This document shows positions 47,660-62,752 of a stretch of DNA of 64,000 nt, in pieces. Numbering within the stretch: position 1 is the first letter of the stretch; every line of letters begins with the position of its first letter. A model generated the notes under the pieces. That model worked only from the letters and a program-made list of their open reading frames with translations. It was not told where the DNA came from and did not search any database. Source of the DNA: Chloroflexota bacterium (GTDB taxonomy: Bacteria; Chloroflexota; Limnocylindria; Limnocylindrales; CSP1-4); contig JACPOS010000025.1 in NCBI GenBank assembly GCA_016191395.1, positions 1 through 64,000 of the forward strand, in the 5' to 3' direction. The translations under genes and the position numbers were made by a program.

Positions 47660-48496
47660 ATGCCCGTGCTCCGCCCGATGCTCCCGAGCGACGTCGATGC
47701 CGCCACCGAGATGATCCTGTCCAACGACTGGGGCGTCCGCCGCGACTTCCTCGCCTTCGCCACCAGCCAGCCGGCCTGCACGCCGATGGTCGCGGAATCG
47801 GACGGGGCCATCGTGGGGACGGGCGTCGGAACGTTGAACGGCGCCGTTGGCTGGATCGGGACGATCTTCGTGGACCCGGGATGGCGCGGCCAGGGCCTGG
47901 GCCGGGCGATCACGCAATCGATCATCGATCGCCTCGATTCGGGTGGCGCGCGAACCCTCGTGCTGGTCGCGACCGCGGACGGGCGACGGCTGTACTCGAC
48001 GATGGGCTTCGAGGTGCAGACGCGCTACCGGATCCTCGAGGCGCCGGGGTTCGCCACGTTGCCCGCCGGCGCTCCGAACGCGGTTCGGGCGTTCAGGCCT
48101 GACGACGTCGATGGGATGGTCGCGCTCGATCGGATCGGCAGCGGCGAGGAGCGCGGGCACCTCATCCGCCGATTCGCAACGCCCGACACCGCCAAGGTGC
48201 TGCCGGGACCCGACGGCTCCGTGGATGGCTTCGTCATTCGCGCGCCGTGGGGCGGAGGCGCGACCGTGGCACGTTCATTCGATGCGGCGACGGCCATCAT
48301 CGACGAACGCCGCGTGAAGGCCGGCCCGGAGGGGCGCGTGCGCGTCGGGCTGCTGCAGGAGAACGAGGACGGCCTGGCGCGGCTGGAGGCGGCCGGGTTC
48401 ACGCCCCAGTGGGCGGCGCCGCGGATGGTCCGCGGCGAGCCCATGGCATGGCATCCCGAATGGATCTGGGGCCAGTTCAACCACGCGATCGGCTGA
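47660..48496 (+). CDS. GNAT-family N-acetyltransferase
   Basis: IGTIFVDPGWRGQGLGRAITQSIIDRL; two GNAT-like halves. Confidence 0.88.
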   Translation: MPVLRPMLPSDVDAATEMILSNDWGVRRDFLAFATSQPACTPMVAESDGAIVGTGVGTLNGAVGWIGTIFVDPGWRGQGLGRAITQSIIDRLDSGGARTLVLVATADGRRLYSTMGFEVQTRYRILEAPGFATLPAGAPNAVRAFRPDDVDGMVALDRIGSGEERGHLIRRFATPDTAKVLPGPDGSVDGFVIRAPWGGGATVARSFDAATAIIDERRVKAGPEGRVRVGLLQENEDGLARLEAAGFTPQWAAPRMVRGEPMAWHPEWIWGQFNHAIG

Positions 48497-48502
48497 CGCG
48501 GG

Positions 48503-52336
<3,834 letters not shown>

Positions 52337-52442
52337 CGCCGGCCAGCGTATCGCGCAGATTGCGAGATTTCGGGTCCGATCGACCCCATACCTGGTATCG
52401 GCCGGCGTTCGCCGGCCTCGGGTCATCGGAGGGAGCACAACC

Positions 52443-52859
52443 ATGCGGCGTCTCGGCCTCGCGATCGCCATGATCGCCCTGTTCAGCGTGCTCGTTGCAC
52501 CGTCGGCGTCCGCCGCGCCGCGATCGGCGTTCGAAGGCGCCTGGTCGAGCACGGACCCGGTCGACGGCAGCACCCAGCACCTGTACGTCACCGGCGGCAC
52601 CAATGTGTCGATGACCTACGTTGACGAGTACGGCACCACCTGCGTGGAGATCGCGGCACCGACGGTCGCCTTCACCGGCAACCTCACCGGGCGCGTCCAG
52701 GGCGACGACCTGTTCGCCTGGTTCAAGCAGGGTGGCTGCGGACCTCTCCTCGTGATCAGTGCGAGCATCAAGTTCGCCTGGACATTCCATTACGACCAGG
52801 CCACCGACACGCTGTTCGGCGCGATCGAGGACGGTCCCGCGACCTGGTACCGCGACTGA
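52443..52859 (+). CDS. Small secreted protein of unknown function
   Basis: 139 codons; signal peptide MRRLGLAIAMIALFSVLVAPSASA; SD ggaggg upstream. Confidence 0.7.
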   Translation: MRRLGLAIAMIALFSVLVAPSASAAPRSAFEGAWSSTDPVDGSTQHLYVTGGTNVSMTYVDEYGTTCVEIAAPTVAFTGNLTGRVQGDDLFAWFKQGGCGPLLVISASIKFAWTFHYDQATDTLFGAIEDGPATWYRD

Positions 52860-52883
52860 GCGCGCGGCCGGCCTGGCTCGCGG

Positions 52884-55640
52884 CTAGCCCGTGAGCTCCA
52901 GGCCGGCCAGCGAGGCGAGCAGTGTCTTGCGCCCGATCTGGGGATCGCGGAAGGCGATCGTGACCTCCTCGTCGCTCCTCGTGAGCTTCGAGCTGACGAC
53001 GATGCCGTCGCCCCATCGGGCGTGGCGGACGCGATCGCCGTCGCGGTAGCGGCGCTCGCCCGGGATCACCGGGCGATCGATCGGCCTCGGCGCAGGCCTG
53101 GCGCCGCCGCCGAGCGGGCGCACGACCTGGTCCGAGTCAGGAGTGGAGCTGTCCTCCCATGCCTCGACCGGGCGCCGGCCAAACGTGCCAGATCTCGCCC
53201 CGCCGGCAAACGCCTCGCGCCGGGCCGCGAGGTCACGCGACGGCTGGAACGTCTCGCCCGGGCGGGGCGCGCCCGGGCGCCCGCTCCCCTCGCGGAATGC
53301 CCCGGCTCCGGGCCGGATCGGGCGTCCGAAGCGCGTTGCGCCACGCCCGAACACGAGATTGAGGTCGTCCGGCGCATCGTGGTCCGCGCCGTCCTCCGTC
53401 CTGGCACCCAGGCGGGGTCCGCTCATCAGCTCGGCCGGGATCTCGATGAGGAATCGCGACGGTTCGGCCATCCAGCTCGTGCCCGGACCGCGCCGGGTCG
53501 CGCGCTGCCAGGCGTGTGACAGGTACAGGCGCTCGCGGGCGCGGGTCATGCCCACGTACGCGAGCCGCCGCTCCTCCTCCATGGGCCGCGGGTCCGGGTT
53601 GAAGCCGCGTTCGGCCTCAACTGCGCGGCCGGTCGGGAAGAGGCTCTCCTCCAGGCCGGCGATGAACACGACCGAGAACTCCAGACCCTTGGCCGCGTGC
53701 AGCGTGATCAGCGAGAGCATGTCCGCGTCGGACTGATAGCTGTCCTGGTCGGCGACGAGCGCCGTCTCCTCGAGCAGCCGGTCCAGGGCGTCGTCGGCCG
53801 ACAGGTCGTCGTAGCGCGTCGTCACCTCGCGCAGCTCCAGGAGGTTGGCCCAGCGCTCTTCGCCCCCCTCGGTCCCGTCGGCGAGCATCGCGCGGTAGCC
53901 GGAGCGCTCCAGGACGTTGTCGAGGAGCTCCGGCAGCGGGAGCATCCCCACGCGCGAGCGCAGGCGCCGGATCAGCCCGACGAACTCGGTGATCGCGGTC
54001 CGGGCCCGGCCCGTCAGGTCCGGCAGCTCGCCCTCCGCGGCCTTCTCCAGGCCGAGCCAGTACGGGACGCCCTCGCGGGCGACGAACTCGCGCACGACGC
54101 CGATCGACTTGTCGCCGATCGCACGCGCCGGGACGTTGATGACCCGCTCGAAGCTGACGGCGTCGGCGTCCGAGCGGAGGATCCGGAGGTACGCCAGCGC
54201 GTCCTTGACCTCGCGCCGCGAGTAGAACCGGGTCCCGCCGACGACCTGGTAGCGGATCCCGTAGCGGAGGCACGCCTCCTCGATCGCCCTGGACTGCGCG
54301 TTCGTCCGGTACAGGACCGCGATGTCCCGCAGCTTCACGGTCCCGCCGTCGTCAGCGCGTCTCGTCAGCGCAGAGCCGCGGGTGCCGGTCAGCTCCTCGA
54401 CGCGGCGCGCGATCCACTCGGCCTCCTCCTCCTCGTTGTACGCCTCGAAGCGCTCGATGAGCCGGCCGCGATCGTTCTTCGTCCAGAGCTTCTTGTCGGT
54501 CCGCGCCTGGTTCTTCGACACGACGGCGTGCGCCGCGTCGAGGATCAGCTGGGTGGAGCGGTAGTTCTGCTCCAGCTTGATCACCGCGGCGTCGGGCCAG
54601 TCGCGCTCGAAGTCGAGGATGTTCCGGATGTCCGCGCCGCGCCAGCCGTAGATCGACTGGTCGTCGTCGCCCACGACCGCGAGGTTGCGGTGCTTCGCGG
54701 CCAGCGCCTTGATCCACAGGTATTGCGGCCGGTTGGTGTCCTGGTACTCGTCCACGTGGAGGTAGCGCCAGCGCTCCTGGTACCGAGCAAGGGTCGCGGG
54801 CGACTCCTCGAACAGGCGGACGGCGTCGAGCAGCAGGTCGTCGAAGTCGAGCGCGCTGGCCTTCTTCAGTGCCGCGGTGTACAGCCGGGCGAGGCGCGCG
54901 ACCTGGACCGTCGCGCCGGTGGCCAGGCGCATCGGCGGGATCTCGCCGGGATCCACCATGTCGTTCTTGGCCCGGCTGATGGCGCCGAGGATCGCCTGCG
55001 GCCGGGTCTCGCCCTTCGCCTCCAGGCCCTCGTCGCGCAGGATCTGCTTCATCAGCTGCTGCTGGTCCTCGGTGTCGTAGATCACGAACCGACGATCCAG
55101 GCCGATCGCCTCGCCGTCCTTGCGCAGCACCCGCGCGCAGATGGAGTGGAAGGTCCCCGCCTGGACCTCCTTGCCCGGCTCGCCGACGAGCCGGATGATC
55201 CGCTCGCGCAGCTCCGCGGCCGCGCGATTCGTGAACGTGACCGCCAGGATCCGCCACGGCGCCACGTTCTGGACGCCAACGAGATACGCGATCCGGTGCG
55301 CCAGCACGCGCGTCTTGCCGGAGCCCGCTCCCGCGAGGATCAGCACAGGGCCCTCGGTGGTCGTGACCGCGCGTGCCTGCTCCGGGTTCAGCCTGCCGAG
55401 GATCTCCCGCCGTCGCGAATCCGCGACCTCCGCCTGGTAGCGCTCGCGATCGGCCTTCGCCTTGGGGTCGCGCCAGGCCTCCGGATCGGGTCCATCGGCA
55501 CCACCCGCGTCGCGCAGCCACTCCGGCTCATCCGGGGCGGCCGTGGCGCCGTCCGCGAGCTCCGCGAACTGAGTTCCTTCGACCGGCGCGTCCTCGTCCG
55601 AGGCAGCCTTGCGCCGTCGCGACGGGTCCGCGGGAGTCAC
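52884..55640 (-). CDS. pcrA: UvrD/PcrA-type superfamily I DNA helicase
   Basis: LNPEQARAVTTTEGPVLILAGAGSGKTRVLAHRIAYL, VGDDDQSIYGWRGADI, TLHAAKGLEFSVVFIAGLEE, C-terminal GDRVRHARWGDGIVV. Confidence 0.95.
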   Translation of the reverse strand: MTPADPSRRRKAASDEDAPVEGTQFAELADGATAAPDEPEWLRDAGGADGPDPEAWRDPKAKADRERYQAEVADSRRREILGRLNPEQARAVTTTEGPVLILAGAGSGKTRVLAHRIAYLVGVQNVAPWRILAVTFTNRAAAELRERIIRLVGEPGKEVQAGTFHSICARVLRKDGEAIGLDRRFVIYDTEDQQQLMKQILRDEGLEAKGETRPQAILGAISRAKNDMVDPGEIPPMRLATGATVQVARLARLYTAALKKASALDFDDLLLDAVRLFEESPATLARYQERWRYLHVDEYQDTNRPQYLWIKALAAKHRNLAVVGDDDQSIYGWRGADIRNILDFERDWPDAAVIKLEQNYRSTQLILDAAHAVVSKNQARTDKKLWTKNDRGRLIERFEAYNEEEEAEWIARRVEELTGTRGSALTRRADDGGTVKLRDIAVLYRTNAQSRAIEEACLRYGIRYQVVGGTRFYSRREVKDALAYLRILRSDADAVSFERVINVPARAIGDKSIGVVREFVAREGVPYWLGLEKAAEGELPDLTGRARTAITEFVGLIRRLRSRVGMLPLPELLDNVLERSGYRAMLADGTEGGEERWANLLELREVTTRYDDLSADDALDRLLEETALVADQDSYQSDADMLSLITLHAAKGLEFSVVFIAGLEESLFPTGRAVEAERGFNPDPRPMEEERRLAYVGMTRARERLYLSHAWQRATRRGPGTSWMAEPSRFLIEIPAELMSGPRLGARTEDGADHDAPDDLNLVFGRGATRFGRPIRPGAGAFREGSGRPGAPRPGETFQPSRDLAARREAFAGGARSGTFGRRPVEAWEDSSTPDSDQVVRPLGGGARPAPRPIDRPVIPGERRYRDGDRVRHARWGDGIVVSSKLTRSDEEVTIAFRDPQIGRKTLLASLAGLELTG

Positions 55641-55680
55641 CGCGAGATTGTATTCGCCGGGCCTTCGCGCCCGGTCACCA

Positions 55681-55700
55681 GGGGCTATGCGCGAAGCCCC
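55681..55700 (-). terminator. Short stem-loop downstream of corA-like gene
   Basis: GGGGCT-ATGCGCGA-AGCCCC just 3' of the stop at 55705; no T tract. Confidence 0.35.
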
Positions 55701-55704
55701 GTGA

Positions 55705-56697
55705 TCAGAGCCAGCGTCGCCAGCGCGCGAACGCCACGACCATGACCTCGAAGGCGAGGACGACGCCGAGGATGAGCCAGAACGACACCGGGTCGTCGTT
55801 CGAGACGGGCACGATGACGTTCATGCCCAGGAACCCGGCCGTGATGGTCGCCGGCAGGGCCATCACGGTCGCAAGGGTCAGCACCCGCATGACGTCGTTC
55901 GTCCGCTGCGCCGTCCGGGTCATGAGGATGTCGAACGAGCCGAGGACGACCTCGCGCGTCGCCTCGAGCGACTGGATTGCGCCCTCGAAGCGCGCGGCGA
56001 CTGACAGGAACACGTCCGGGTCCACCGAAGCCACACCGCGTCCGAAGTCGGGACGACCGAGGGCTGCGAACAGCTCCCGGTGCGCCGCGAGCAGTCGGCG
56101 CAGTCGCCCAATGCGCCGCCGAATGGCAACCAGCTGCGCGAACAGCTCACCCGTGCCCGGACGGGCCAGGGCGCGGGCATCGATCTCGTCCAGCTCGACC
56201 TCGAGCCCGTCGATGGCGGTGTGGTAGGTCGTGACGATCGCATCAAGCAGAGACGCCACGAACTCCGCCGAATCGAGCTGGCCGATCGACGCGTCGGCCG
56301 CGATCCGCTCGTTGGTCACAGCGAGGAAGTCGAGGGCCCCGGAGTGGCTCGTGATCACCACGTTCGGCGCGGCGACGATGTCGAGCCAATCGAGGTCCCC
56401 GGGGTGGCTCGGATCCGGCTCCGCGGCGACGCGCAGGTGGAAGTGCTGGCCGTGCAGCTCGACCTTCGGTCGTCCTCCGGGTGTCGCCAGCGCCCGGGCG
56501 GTCGAGACATCGAGGTCGAACCGTGCGACGAGCGCCCGAACGTCCTCGGACTCGGTCTCGCCGGTGAGGTCCACCCACAGCAGCTGCCGCGCCGACACCT
56601 TCGCTGCCAGCGCCTCTTCGAGCGTGAGCTCTCGGTCCGTGCGATCCGCGTCGAACAGCCGAATCCGAGCGGCGCTCGGCGAGTGGTCCTGCGTCAC
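55705..56697 (-). CDS. CorA-family divalent metal transporter
   Basis: C-terminal two TM helices with TAGFLGMNVIVPV (GMN motif); long N-terminal helical domain; GTG start inferred, alternative start at 56760. Confidence 0.88.
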   Translation of the reverse strand: MTQDHSPSAARIRLFDADRTDRELTLEEALAAKVSARQLLWVDLTGETESEDVRALVARFDLDVSTARALATPGGRPKVELHGQHFHLRVAAEPDPSHPGDLDWLDIVAAPNVVITSHSGALDFLAVTNERIAADASIGQLDSAEFVASLLDAIVTTYHTAIDGLEVELDEIDARALARPGTGELFAQLVAIRRRIGRLRRLLAAHRELFAALGRPDFGRGVASVDPDVFLSVAARFEGAIQSLEATREVVLGSFDILMTRTAQRTNDVMRVLTLATVMALPATITAGFLGMNVIVPVSNDDPVSFWLILGVVLAFEVMVVAFARWRRWL

Positions 56698-56782
56698 GAG
56701 GGAATCCTCGCGATCGTGTGCGCACGGACCATCAACGAATGTCCCCGTCGCACGGTGCAAAGCGCTACAGCCGGGAATCGAA

Positions 56783-56807
56783 GAGCCCGGGCCGTCGGCC
56801 CGGGCTC
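56783..56807. terminator. GC-rich perfect hairpin between groEL and corA-like gene
   Basis: GAGCCCGGGCC-GTC-GGCCCGGGCTC, 11-bp stem; no strong T tract. Confidence 0.5.
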
Positions 56808-56939
56808 CTGAGCTGCTAGGTCTTGGATCGCGTATGCCCGTTCAGGCGAAGGCGGTGCGAGCACTGCAGGCGAGCGCACTTGAAGGTGCGTGAGCCGAAG
56901 CGCGCAGCGCCAACGCCCGCATGGGCGGGCAGGCGCGAT

Positions 56940-58957
<2,018 letters not shown>

Positions 58958-59125
58958 GGTGTTTCCTCCTGGGGACGGCCGGGGCCGTCCGAACCTTCGA
59001 TCGGGGCGCGGCGCGCCCATGTCATGTGCAGCGGAGCGGACTCCGCAGTGGTGCCTTTGCGGTGGGTCCCGTCCGCGCCTCCGGCCATCTCCTGCCGGGC
59101 CAGCGGACCATCGGAACCGAACCGT

Positions 59126-59152
59126 TTAGCACTCTCGGGGTGAGAGTGCTAG
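59126..59152. promoter_or_regulatory. CIRCE element (HrcA operator) upstream of groES-groEL
   Basis: TTAGCACTC-TCGGGGTGA-GAGTGCTAG versus consensus TTAGCACTC-N9-GAGTGCTAA (one mismatch). Confidence 0.95.
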
Positions 59153-59180
59153 CAATAGTAGGAGCGGTGCTCGTGGGGTG

Positions 59181-60425
59181 TCAACCGGTGCCGGCCGACC
59201 GCGCGGGAAAGAGGCGCTGGAGCCGGGCGAGGGCTTCGTCGATGCGCGCCTCCGGAACGGTCCCCTGCCCAACCAAGCGCTCGACGACGTCGATGACGCG
59301 CGTCGCAAGCGCCGGGTCGTACTCGTGCTGGTTCGCGAACAGCAGGAGGTCGTTGCCCGCGTTCAGGGCCAGCCCGATCGCGTCCTCGAAGCCGAACGCC
59401 GTGGTGATCGCTGCGGCACCCAGGTCGTCGGTGACGACCACGCCCTCCCAGCCCAGTTGCGCTCGGAGGAGGTCGGTGACGGTCTTGCGTGAGAGCGACG
59501 CCGGTGCCGACGGGTCGATCTGCCCGTTGACGACGTGTGCCGCCATCACGAGGTCCACGAGCCCGCCGCCAAGGAGGTCGCGGTACGGATCGAGCTCCAC
59601 GTCGTGCCATGTCGCGGTGACGTCGGCGACGCCGAAGTCCGTGTTCGTCGAGGCGCTGCCCAGGCCCGGGAAGTGCTTCAGGGCCGTCCTGACGCCGCGC
59701 ACCCGGTGGGCCGTCATCTCGATCGCTGCGTCGCGCGCGACGACCTTGGGGTCCGCCGAGAAGGCGCGGTGCAGGGCCCCGATCGCGGGGTTGGTCGGGT
59801 TCACGTTCAGGTCCACGACGGGCGCGAAGTTGAGGTTGATCTTCGCGTCGGCGAGCGTCCCGGCGATCGTGTCTGCCCACGCCTTCACGGCTGTGGCGCT
59901 CTTCGCGCCGATCGACGCCTGCGACTCCACTGCCGGGTAGCCGTACTTCGGCGACAGGCGCGTGACGAGCCCGCCCTCCTGGTCGATTGCGACGATCAGC
60001 TCACGCTCCGGGGCGAGCGCACGCAGGTCGGCGACGAGCCGGCGAACCTGGGTGGGCGACTCGACGTTGCGCGTACCGACCACCTCGTCGCGATCGAACA
60101 GGATCACGCCGCCGAGCCCGTCCAGGGCGATCGCTCTTGCGATCGGGTCCGTCGCGGCGACCTCCAGTCCGCGGAACCCCACGACGAGCAGCCGCGCGAT
60201 CCGCTGGCGGAGCGGGAGCGGCGGCGCCGTGGGGCTGGACTCCGATGTCGGGGCGGACGTCGTGCCCGGTGTGGCTTGGCTCGGCGTTCCCGTCACCGCC
60301 GGTGACGCCGATGGAGGTGCCGTCGTCGCCGGCGACGGCGCGCATGCAGCAAGCGCGAGGCTTCCTGCACCGAGCGCCGCGGCGCGCACGAACGCACGGC
60401 GCGTGAGCGGTCGATCCGAGCTCAC
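59181..60425 (-). CDS. Glycoside hydrolase family 3 (NagZ-like) lipoprotein
   Basis: Twin-Arg-like/lipobox LTRRAFVRAAALGAGSLALAACAPS; IAIDQEGGLVTRL-like motif, KHFPGLGSASTNTDFG, VVTDDLGAAAI. Confidence 0.9.
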   Translation of the reverse strand: MSSDRPLTRRAFVRAAALGAGSLALAACAPSPATTAPPSASPAVTGTPSQATPGTTSAPTSESSPTAPPLPLRQRIARLLVVGFRGLEVAATDPIARAIALDGLGGVILFDRDEVVGTRNVESPTQVRRLVADLRALAPERELIVAIDQEGGLVTRLSPKYGYPAVESQASIGAKSATAVKAWADTIAGTLADAKINLNFAPVVDLNVNPTNPAIGALHRAFSADPKVVARDAAIEMTAHRVRGVRTALKHFPGLGSASTNTDFGVADVTATWHDVELDPYRDLLGGGLVDLVMAAHVVNGQIDPSAPASLSRKTVTDLLRAQLGWEGVVVTDDLGAAAITTAFGFEDAIGLALNAGNDLLLFANQHEYDPALATRVIDVVERLVGQGTVPEARIDEALARLQRLFPARSAGTG

Positions 60426-61249
60426 GCCGGCGCGCGCCCCACGAAGGTGTCGTATGCGCCCACCAGCCCGTCGCCGGCGGCGTCCGGCGCGACCGCGCGT
60501 TGGGCGGCCACCCAGTCCGCGGTGATCCGCACCCACTCGGGCTCGTTGCGGCCGCGCGGGCCGCCCGGCGGCGAGAGGAAGGGCGAATCCGTCTCGACCA
60601 GCAACCGGTCGGCAGGCACGAGCGGGACCACCTCGGCGGTCGATTCCTCACCGGCTCGAAACGCCAGGCCGGAGATCGAGATCGCGAGGCCGAGGTCCAG
60701 CACCTCGCGGGCGTAGTCCGCGGAGCCCGAGAACGAGTGGATGACCGCGGGCGCGCGCCCGGCCCCGAAGACGCCCACGCTCGCCTGGGCACCGAATCCG
60801 GCGATCCGGAGCTCCGCCAGGATCGCGTCCTGGGCGTCGCTGCGACCGGTCGCCGATCGGACGTGGAGGATCGCCGGCTTGCCCGTCTCGAGTGCCAGCG
60901 CGAGGTTCCGCCGGAGGTTCGCCAGCTGGTCCTCGATCGGCGAGAAGACGCGGTCGTAGTCCAGCCCGGTCTCGCCGATCGCGACGACCCGCGCATCGCC
61001 GGCGAGCTCCACGATCCGGCGCCAGCCGGCGTCGTCAATGCGGGCGGCATCGTGCGGGTGCACGCCGACCGACGCATCGAGCCCTTCGAACCGCGCCGCG
61101 AGCTCAACGGCTCGCTCGCACGAGGCCCCGTTCCAGCCAGGCACGAGGATCCGCTCCACGCCGGCGGCGCTCGCGCGCTCCAGGACGGCCGCCTCGTCGC
61201 CCGCGAATCGCTCCGCGTTGAGGTGGCAGTGGCTGTCGATCAGGCGCAC
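60422..61249 (-). CDS. tatD: TatD-family metal-dependent hydrolase
   Basis: VRLIDSHCHLNAERFAGD, AIGETGLDYDR, IHSFSGSADYAREVLDLGL, LVETDSPFLSP. Confidence 0.94.
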   Translation of the reverse strand: MRLIDSHCHLNAERFAGDEAAVLERASAAGVERILVPGWNGASCERAVELAARFEGLDASVGVHPHDAARIDDAGWRRIVELAGDARVVAIGETGLDYDRVFSPIEDQLANLRRNLALALETGKPAILHVRSATGRSDAQDAILAELRIAGFGAQASVGVFGAGRAPAVIHSFSGSADYAREVLDLGLAISISGLAFRAGEESTAEVVPLVPADRLLVETDSPFLSPPGGPRGRNEPEWVRITADWVAAQRAVAPDAAGDGLVGAYDTFVGRAPA

Positions 61250-61345
61250 CGGCGCATCGTAGCCGCAGGCAGGTGAGTGGCCGATAAGCCGTGGCTGCGA
61301 TGCTGCGGCTTGATGACGACCCGCGAACGCCCCAGGGATCGAGCG

Positions 61346-61966
61346 ATGGAGCTCAGCCATCGCCTGACGGGTCTTGTCGGAGCTGACGTTCGCGGTGCCA
61401 GACGAGGCGCCGGACTGAGCCTGCGCGCCGCCGCCGCCTCCGTTGGCCTAGATCACGCGACATTCGCGCGGATAGAGCGGAACCACATCGAGAACCTCTC
61501 CGTTCGCAACCTGGCCCTCGCCTGCGCCGCAGTCGGCCTCGTCCTGTCGGCTCGCGCCTACCCGGCCGCCGACCCGGCGCGGGATGCGCCCCAACTGCGC
61601 CTTCTTGCTCGATTCCGGGCGCGGCTACCCGACTCGGCGCCGTGGCAGACCGAGGTACCGCTCCCATTGCCGGGTGACCTTCGAGCCCTCGACGGCCACA
61701 CGAGGCTGCGCGGATATTCGATCGGCGTTGAGGCGGAGACCCGACTGACCGATGTGCAGGTTGTCGCCCGCAAGGTTCAGCTGAAGAAGCGAGATGCCCG
61801 GATCGACGTGATGGTCCTCCTGATCTCCGACACGCAGGCAAACCGATCCGCGCTGGCGCTCCACCGAGAAGCGCTTCGCGGCGCGTTCCCGCTCGACACC
61901 CGCGCGGTCATGGCGGCACTTGCTGCCGGCGAACCCCCGCCGGGTGACGGCATCGCGGTCCTGTGA
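61346..61966 (+). CDS. XRE-type HTH protein with uncharacterised conserved C-terminal domain (paralogue of 6851..7510)
   Basis: HTH LSLRAAAASVGLDHATFARIERNHIENLSV; C-terminal EAETRLTDVQVVARKVQLKKRDARIDVMVLLISDTQANR. Confidence 0.75.
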   Translation: MELSHRLTGLVGADVRGARRGAGLSLRAAAASVGLDHATFARIERNHIENLSVRNLALACAAVGLVLSARAYPAADPARDAPQLRLLARFRARLPDSAPWQTEVPLPLPGDLRALDGHTRLRGYSIGVEAETRLTDVQVVARKVQLKKRDARIDVMVLLISDTQANRSALALHREALRGAFPLDTRAVMAALAAGEPPPGDGIAVL

Positions 61967-62319
61967 TCTACGCGCTCAGGCCGTGAGGCCACGCGAGAGC
62001 GGGAGGCTGCACCTGACGACCAACTGTGGGTCGTCAAGAGACAACCGGCGGAGGGGACGGTTCCTCCGACATTCGCCTTCGATCTCTGCCGCGGAATGGT
62101 GGATGCCAATCACCAAACCGCGGAGCACAGGGCGAATCCCGTGCCGTTCCGGCCCGCGGCCCGGCGATGTTCGCCGGTTGTCGATCGCCGACCAACAGCG
62201 GAAGGGTCCCCCCGCTGTACGTAGATCTGGCGCCTACAAGGGGTATGTGGCCCTCGTACCAGCACTGCGACGCCGGCACCGGCGGCGCGAGGACCGGTCT
62301 GAATGCAGGGCTGGAACGG

Positions 62320-62682
62320 TCAGCGGGCGCCGGATCCCTGGAAGAGGCCCACCTCGCTGCCCTCGGGGTCGGTCACGACCGCGAACCAGCCCATGCCCGG
62401 GATCTCCGTCTTGGGCTCCTTGGTCGTGCCACCCGTGCGGGACGATGCGGCGAGCGCGTCGTCGATGGAGTCGACCTCGATGTAGATCCGGAGGTTGTGG
62501 CCGGTGGACACGTCGCGCTTGCCGATGGCGCCGCCGTATCCCGCGGACGTCCGGAACATGTAGTAGTCCGGGAAGCCTTCCATCTCGCCGAACTCCCAGC
62601 CCGCGACGGCCCCGTAGAACGCCTTTGCGCGCTCGGGATCGTCTGCCGGGAACTCGATGTGGTTCATCTCGCCGTGCGCCAT
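62320..62682 (-). CDS. Glyoxalase/VOC-superfamily protein
   Basis: 120 aa; MNHIEFPADDPERAKAFYGAVAGWEF, WFAVVTDPEGSEVGLFQ. Confidence 0.88.
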   Translation of the reverse strand: MAHGEMNHIEFPADDPERAKAFYGAVAGWEFGEMEGFPDYYMFRTSAGYGGAIGKRDVSTGHNLRIYIEVDSIDDALAASSRTGGTTKEPKTEIPGMGWFAVVTDPEGSEVGLFQGSGAR

Positions 62683-62752
62683 GTCGAAACCTCCAGGGTC
62701 TTCGATGTGTTGCCGCGGAGCCGGCGACCGGCCGCTTCATCGAGAACGACGA

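Noticed and set aside
62034-62279. Small ORF between the HTH gene and VOC gene
   Set aside because: No motif, signal peptide or convincing SD; likely non-coding.
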